Below, in pieces: positions 27,200 through 32,034 of a stretch of 32,034 nucleotides of DNA. The notes under the pieces are model-generated. The model saw only the letters and a list, made by a program, of their open reading frames with translations, had not been told where the DNA came from and did not search any database. Position 1 is the stretch's first letter. Each line of letters opens with the position of its first letter. This DNA is from Candidatus Kapaibacterium sp. (GTDB taxonomy: Bacteria > Bacteroidota > Ignavibacteria > Kapaibacteriales > WFXC01): positions 1 through 32,034 of the forward strand of contig JALWUI010000009.1 in assembly GCA_027082775.1 (NCBI GenBank), in the 5' to 3' direction. The translations under genes were made by a program, and so were the position numbers.

Positions 27200-27901
27200 T
27201 TAATCATCGCATTCGTCGTCGCCAGCGTCGTCACCAAACCAGCCAAAGCCAATCAACAGTCGTGCAAAAGCCCCATCAAATCCTGCTTTTGGCCCATTGG
27301 CAATGGCAATGCGAGAGGAATATTGCCAGTCGGAGTTGGTAACGGAGAAGACGTAACCTCCCTGGAGTCCAATAAAAAGGGAGTTGGTAATTGGAATTAA
27401 CACGCTGGCGCTTCCCTGGAACAGAAAACTCCCAATGGTCATCGTAATCTCCCGTTGCGGTCGTTGCAGAATATCATCGAAACTATCGCTTCGCTCCTCG
27501 GTGATTTTAAGTGTTAACGAACTACCGCCGATGCCACCCAATAGCTGGATAGTCACCGGTGATCGCAGGAGATTAAAGCCTATCAATCCAACACCCATCC
27601 CGCCATCCAACTGCATACGAAAAGTTGTATCCCCACGCTGATACGATTGTTCCCGCTGGATCAGCCCTGCGCCTTCACCGCCGAAAAAGAGGCGCTCTCC
27701 TGAAAATGCGCCACCACCGCCGAGCGTAATAAAAGGAGCATCGAAGGAAGGGATCTGGTATTGCGTGAGGCGGTTGTTCAGCTCATCCAGTTGGAGAAAA
27801 GGCATTCCCAGGGAGAAGTAAGCTATCCCACCGTGAATCGGCTGAGCCATTAATGGGAGAGCAAGCAACAAGCTGGAAAATGCTACAAGAAGCTGTCGCA
27901 T
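27200..27901 (-). CDS. Predicted exported, probably outer-membrane beta-barrel-like protein of unknown function
   Basis: Signal peptide MRQLLVAFSSLLLALPLMAQ, Gly/aromatic-rich alternating strands (APFITLGGGGAFSGERLFFGGEGAGLIQRE), and an acidic C-terminal tail GDDAGDDECDD. Confidence 0.68.
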   Translation of the reverse strand: MRQLLVAFSSLLLALPLMAQPIHGGIAYFSLGMPFLQLDELNNRLTQYQIPSFDAPFITLGGGGAFSGERLFFGGEGAGLIQREQSYQRGDTTFRMQLDGGMGVGLIGFNLLRSPVTIQLLGGIGGSSLTLKITEERSDSFDDILQRPQREITMTIGSFLFQGSASVLIPITNSLFIGLQGGYVFSVTNSDWQYSSRIAIANGPKAGFDGAFARLLIGFGWFGDDAGDDECDD

Positions 27902-28032
27902 AGGAATTCCTGGGTATTGTTCAACTTACACTGGAACCGGAATGCTATAACGAATCTGCAAAGCAGAAGGTTGCGAGGGGCACACATCCTTGTATCGATG
28001 CCGATATTTCGCCGCTGCGGCTTTACAGCAAA

Positions 28033-28059
28033 GGGGGCGGGAGGGGGACCCCTGCCCCC
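28033..28059 (-). terminator. Candidate GC-rich stem (GGGGGC...GCCCCC) downstream of the cusBA cluster
   Basis: GGGGGC (28033-28038) pairs with GCCCCC (28054-28059), about 57 nt past the minus-strand adaptor stop. It is followed on the minus strand only by TTTGCTGT, so it is not a classic U-tract. Confidence 0.3.
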
Positions 28060-28115
28060 GTGGAGCTGCAAAAGAATGGTGATTTTGTACTCGAAGGCTT
28101 GAGCTAAAAGATGGA

Positions 28116-29381
28116 TTAGTGAGCGTGCTCCGCTTCCAGATTTTGAGTTTGGGCGTAAATGTAGTATGCTCCGTCAACCACAATCGGTGCGTTGTCAGGA
28201 ATCGGTTCTAAAGGAGTAACGGCGATAAGTCCGCCATCGCGCTCACCAGTGAGTACGGGGATAGGACGAAACTGCCACAGCACCCCATCAGGATGTTTTT
28301 GTTTCCCGATGAAGATAAAAATGTATGGCTTTCCTTCGATTTCCACAACCGCTGGCTCAGGAATCGCTGTGACTTTATGGGAAGCGGTAATGATGTGAGC
28401 ATTGACAAACATTCCAGGGAGCAGGATATCCCGATTAGCGCGTTCCGTTAGTTCGGCGTGTACGATGACCGCTTTGACAGAATCTTCAAATGCCTTGCCA
28501 ACGGAAAAAATGCGGCCATTATACCATTGATTCGGTTGGGTAGTCAGAGCAAAGCGAACCGCCTGTCCTTCGCGCACTTTCGGGATGTCTTTTTCAAACA
28601 CAAAAATGTCAGCGTGTATGTGACGATTGTTGACCAGCTCAAAAAGTTCTGTTCCGGGGGAAATAAATTCTCCCAAAACGACATTGATATGTCGAACGTA
28701 CCCATCGAAGGGAGCGACGATGGGAAAAGAGGATACAATCGAGGAGTGTTCCGCGGTTGAGGGATCAATGTTTGCCAGTCGTAGTCGCTTTTGCAGCGCC
28801 AGCATCCGGCTTTGTTGCGATCGGAACTCTGCTTCTGCCAGTTGCAGTTGTTTGGCAGCCGCAATGCTGTCCTGATAGAGTTTGCGTTGTCGTGCCAGTT
28901 CAGCTTTCGCAAATCGATAGGCTGCAAGACTCTGAATGTAGGCTTCTTGTAATTCCAGAAGCTCTGGTGAAGCAATTAAGGCTAAGGTGTCCCCTTTGTG
29001 AACAAAGTCTCCTTCGATAACAAAGATTTTCTCTATGCTTCCACTGAGAAAGGAACTGAGGCGGGAATGGTATTGTGGGGGAAGACGAAGCCAGCCATAG
29101 GTCTGGATGGCTGTTCCCATTACCGTTGTGTCCAGAGAACCGAAGCGAATGCCGACGGTTGTTGCCTGTTGCTCCAGCATTGAGATGATTGAGGGGGTCC
29201 TGTTTTCATCAGCGTGTTCCTGGTGTGCCAAATTTGTAGTTCCTGTTTCTTCGGTGTGCATCTGAGCTACTGTTTCCACCGTTGCTTCCGGAGCTGAGTT
29301 TTTGGAAGAGCATTGGGTGAGAATCAGGAAAGCCAGCATCAGTGTTGCTAACAGTTGAAACAGGATTTGCAGGGTTTTCAT
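28116..29381 (-). CDS. Heavy-metal-type RND efflux periplasmic adaptor (CusB/CzcB-like)
   Basis: Likely start ATG 29381 (ORF track 29411) with GGAG upstream. Lipoprotein-like Cys (FLILTQCSS), His/acid-rich N-region (HTEETGTTNLAHQEHADE), GSIEKIFVIEGDFVHKGDTLALIASPELLELQEAYI, FPIVAPFDGYVRHINVVLGEFISPGTELFELVN, C-terminal AEHAH. Confidence 0.9.
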   Translation of the reverse strand: MKTLQILFQLLATLMLAFLILTQCSSKNSAPEATVETVAQMHTEETGTTNLAHQEHADENRTPSIISMLEQQATTVGIRFGSLDTTVMGTAIQTYGWLRLPPQYHSRLSSFLSGSIEKIFVIEGDFVHKGDTLALIASPELLELQEAYIQSLAAYRFAKAELARQRKLYQDSIAAAKQLQLAEAEFRSQQSRMLALQKRLRLANIDPSTAEHSSIVSSFPIVAPFDGYVRHINVVLGEFISPGTELFELVNNRHIHADIFVFEKDIPKVREGQAVRFALTTQPNQWYNGRIFSVGKAFEDSVKAVIVHAELTERANRDILLPGMFVNAHIITASHKVTAIPEPAVVEIEGKPYIFIFIGKQKHPDGVLWQFRPIPVLTGERDGGLIAVTPLEPIPDNAPIVVDGAYYIYAQTQNLEAEHAH

Positions 29382-29410
29382 TTTATCGTCTCCACTATTT
29401 TTGTGAAACA

Positions 29411-32017
29411 TTACTGTCCTAAAACAAAAAGGAGTTCGATTGCGGAAAGGTTGTACTGTCGGAGAAGGTTTAAGTACTGCTCTTGCAATCGAAGTGCCTG
29501 AAAGAGCAGTTGAAGGTACTGAAGATAGTCGATTTCCCCACGCTGGTAGCCGCGTTCAGCCGTGCGGATGAGCTTTTGGGCTATGATTAATCCTTGTTGC
29601 TCGTAGCTGTCCAGTTGTTGTTTGCGCTGCTGAAAAGTCAGCCAGGCTGATTGGAATTGGGTGTAAAGCTGGAATTGTTGTTTGTAATATTCCTGTCGCC
29701 CGATATCGATGGCGATCGAGGAGCTGGCAACGGCACTGGCGGAGGACCAGAACCATAAGGGGATGCTCAAACCCAGCTCGATGCCTCTGTATCCCGGGAT
29801 GCCGTCTGCTGTTCGGTCTAAGTAGCCAATGGAGAGGTCAGGGTAGTAATTGGTCATTGCTAAGGATTTTTGTGCTTCTGCTACGCGGATCTGCTGTGCT
29901 GCTAAGCGCAGTTGTGGATGCAGTCGCCACGCTGTGGTGTCCAGTGGGATAGTAGGAAGTCGGAACAAAGAGTCAGAGGTGACCAGAGAATCGGTAGTAT
30001 AAAGCCACTGTTGAAGTTTTCGGTGCGCTTGATAGAGCGCAACCTGTGCCGATTGCCGTTCCTGCTGGAAAAACAGCACTGTGCTCTGTGCAGAAAGCAG
30101 TTCCAGCAGTGGCGTATCCCCTTGTTGATATCGTTTTTGTGCCGCTTCCAGGAAAGCCTCTCCCAGCTTTTCCAGGCGCTGGAGCAGGCGGAGGCGATCC
30201 GAAGCAAAGGTAAATTCTACATAGGCAGAGCGGACGGCCTTGCGGAGTTCAATGCGCCGCAGTTGCGCTGCTATTTCCTGCCATTGCAGTTTGGAGCGTA
30301 GAACTGCATACTGGCTATTGTACGCCAGCGGGAATGGAAAAGTTTGCCGAAGACTCCATTCGGACTCTAAGATCGTTCCAGCCTGTCCTACCCGATAATA
30401 GTCGAGTTCCAGCGGCGGGAGGGTGAACGCAGAGGGAAGCAGAGAACGTCGCTGTTCCATCTGGAGGGTAGCAATCTGGAGGTCGGGATGGTGTTGTTCG
30501 GCGATGCGCAATGCCTGGTCCAGGGTGATGCTTCGAATCTGTGGTGGTTGCGCATTGCCAGTGTTTGCGGTCAGAGCGGCAGTGACTGCTCCAGTGAGTA
30601 AGATGGCAGTGCTTCCAGTGTGCCGCATTCGCTTCCAGAAATTTGAGAAACGAAATTCAGCAAAGAGGCTATAAAGTACTGGCAGCACAACGAGGGTGAG
30701 AAGGGTGGAAGTTATTAATCCCCCGATGACAACAGTAGCCAGAGGACGCTGTACTTCTGCACCAGCAGAAGTTGAAGTTGCCATTGGCAGAAATCCCAGA
30801 GCGGCGACCGAAGCGGTCAAAAGAACGGGACGAAGCCGAGATAATGCACCGCGTATGATTTGTTCCTGGAGCTCGGTGATACCCTCTTCCTTTAATCGGA
30901 GAAATTGGGCAATGAGCACAATACCGTTGAGAACAGCGATCCCGAACAGAGCGATAAAGCCAACGCCAGCGGAGATGCTAAAAGGCATACCCCGCAGTAA
31001 CAGTGAAAACACACCACCAATTGCTGCTAAGGGAATAGCTGTGTAAATCATAACAGCTAATTTCACCGAGTGGAAGGTAAAGTACAGCAGAACAAAGATG
31101 AGACCCAATGCTACAGGAACGGCAATTGCCAATCGGGCGCGTGCAGCGCGAAGATTTTCAAATTGCCCACCGAACCTGATGGAGTAGCCCGGAGGCAGTG
31201 GTACCTGTCGCTCGATTTGCCGTTGCATTTCCTCCACTAAGGATTCAATATCGCGACCTCGGGCATTGACGCCGATGGCTACATATCGTTTAGCTGCATC
31301 CCGTCGAATTTGCATTGGACCGTTGCGGTATTCGATGGTTGCTAATTCAGACAGGGGAATTGTAGAGCCATTGGGCAGTGGTACGACCAGGTTGCGCACG
31401 TCCTGGATATCGCGCCGGTATTCAGGCGCTAAGCGGACAACCAGGTCGAAGCGCCGTTCATTTTCAAAAACGACGCCCGTTGCTGTACCAGCAAAGGCGG
31501 TTTGCACCAGGCGGTTCAGCATTGCAATCGAAACACCGTACCGTGCTAAGCGTTCTCGGTTGTATTGCACCGTGATTTGCGGCAATCCGAGCATTTGGTC
31601 GACGCGAATATCACCAGCACCGGGAATTTGCTGGATGACCGCAGCTATGCGATTTGCCAGTTGCGCCAAGGTATCCAGATCTTCTCCATAGATTTTAACG
31701 GCTATGTCCTGTCGGATGCCAGTCATCAGCTCGTTAAAACGCATTTGAACCGGCTGACTGAAATCAAAGCTGACGCCGGGAATGTGCGCTGTCAGCAGTT
31801 CTTCCATTTTGTCAAAAAGCTCTGTGCGGCTTTGCGCCGATATCCACTCTTCTTTCGGTTTCATATTGAGAATCATCTCAGCAACTTCTAAGGGCATCGG
31901 GTCAGTGGCGATTTCGGCTGTTCCAATTTTGGCAACAATGTATTCAATCTCAGGGAAATGCTCCAGAAGCAGTTGCTGAACCCGTAGAGAAGTTTCGAGC
32001 GTTTCCGAAAGTGCAGT
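29411..32017 (-). CDS. CusA/CzcA-type heavy-metal RND permease C-terminal portion fused to a TolC/CusC outer-membrane domain (incomplete at right edge)
   Basis: Frame is open from 32017 (SETLETSLRVQQLLLEHFPEIEYIVAKIGTAEIATDPMPLEV, a CusA/CzcA motif); the ORF track begins at an internal Met (31897). RND helices include GVGFIALFGIAVLNGIVLIAQFLRL. After about residue 452 of the listed ORF, TolC-type sequence follows (ITLDQALRIAEQHHPDLQIATLQMEQRRS...RYQQGDTPLLELLSAQSTVLFFQQERQ). Confidence 0.9.
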   Translation of the reverse strand, partial: TALSETLETSLRVQQLLLEHFPEIEYIVAKIGTAEIATDPMPLEVAEMILNMKPKEEWISAQSRTELFDKMEELLTAHIPGVSFDFSQPVQMRFNELMTGIRQDIAVKIYGEDLDTLAQLANRIAAVIQQIPGAGDIRVDQMLGLPQITVQYNRERLARYGVSIAMLNRLVQTAFAGTATGVVFENERRFDLVVRLAPEYRRDIQDVRNLVVPLPNGSTIPLSELATIEYRNGPMQIRRDAAKRYVAIGVNARGRDIESLVEEMQRQIERQVPLPPGYSIRFGGQFENLRAARARLAIAVPVALGLIFVLLYFTFHSVKLAVMIYTAIPLAAIGGVFSLLLRGMPFSISAGVGFIALFGIAVLNGIVLIAQFLRLKEEGITELQEQIIRGALSRLRPVLLTASVAALGFLPMATSTSAGAEVQRPLATVVIGGLITSTLLTLVVLPVLYSLFAEFRFSNFWKRMRHTGSTAILLTGAVTAALTANTGNAQPPQIRSITLDQALRIAEQHHPDLQIATLQMEQRRSLLPSAFTLPPLELDYYRVGQAGTILESEWSLRQTFPFPLAYNSQYAVLRSKLQWQEIAAQLRRIELRKAVRSAYVEFTFASDRLRLLQRLEKLGEAFLEAAQKRYQQGDTPLLELLSAQSTVLFFQQERQSAQVALYQAHRKLQQWLYTTDSLVTSDSLFRLPTIPLDTTAWRLHPQLRLAAQQIRVAEAQKSLAMTNYYPDLSIGYLDRTADGIPGYRGIELGLSIPLWFWSSASAVASSSIAIDIGRQEYYKQQFQLYTQFQSAWLTFQQRKQQLDSYEQQGLIIAQKLIRTAERGYQRGEIDYLQYLQLLFQALRLQEQYLNLLRQYNLSAIELLFVLGQ

Positions 32018-32034
32018 TCAAGGTCGAAGCCCCA

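Noticed and set aside
1-32034. CRISPR arrays, transposons, phage or toxin-antitoxin modules
   Set aside because: No regularly spaced repeats, transposase, integrase, Cas or TA-like ORFs seen on either strand.

Overview
This window is about 32 kb of densely coded bacterial chromosome. The gene content suggests a Bacteroidota/Chlorobiota-like Gram-negative, but that is a low-confidence guess. Left to right it carries: a partial phoU (-); a membrane-anchored MCP with a C-terminal hemerythrin domain (+); a run of DMT permease, MutY, an OmpA-type lipoprotein, PBP1A and a GT4 glycosyltransferase (+); a minus-strand block of class-II glutamine amidotransferase, nuoL, nuoM, nuoN and nhaA; a Nat-type ABC exporter (-); a divergent tolC-tetR-adaptor-RND operon (+); a small predicted outer-membrane protein (-); and a heavy-metal RND cluster (-) with a CusB-like adaptor and a CusA permease fused to a TolC domain, truncated at the right edge. 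I found no CRISPR array, rRNA, tRNA, transposase or phage module. Most of the window is ordinary housekeeping and efflux content, and I do not see a clearly new multi-gene system. The best second-look items are: a hemerythrin domain with a gapless His-to-Asn change at a di-iron ligand position; a near-perfect 18-nt tandem duplication of the tolC start that creates a 4-codon leader ORF (MVSK-stop); a perfect 9+9 bp inverted repeat upstream of the amidotransferase/nuoLMN/nhaA block; a Q-rich C-terminal extension of NuoM; an RND-TolC fusion with a signal-like junction; an in-frame TGA at a normally conserved Gly in CusA at the extreme right edge; and two structured or GC-skewed intergenic segments. 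All calls come from reading the sequence and the supplied ORFs; no searches were run.
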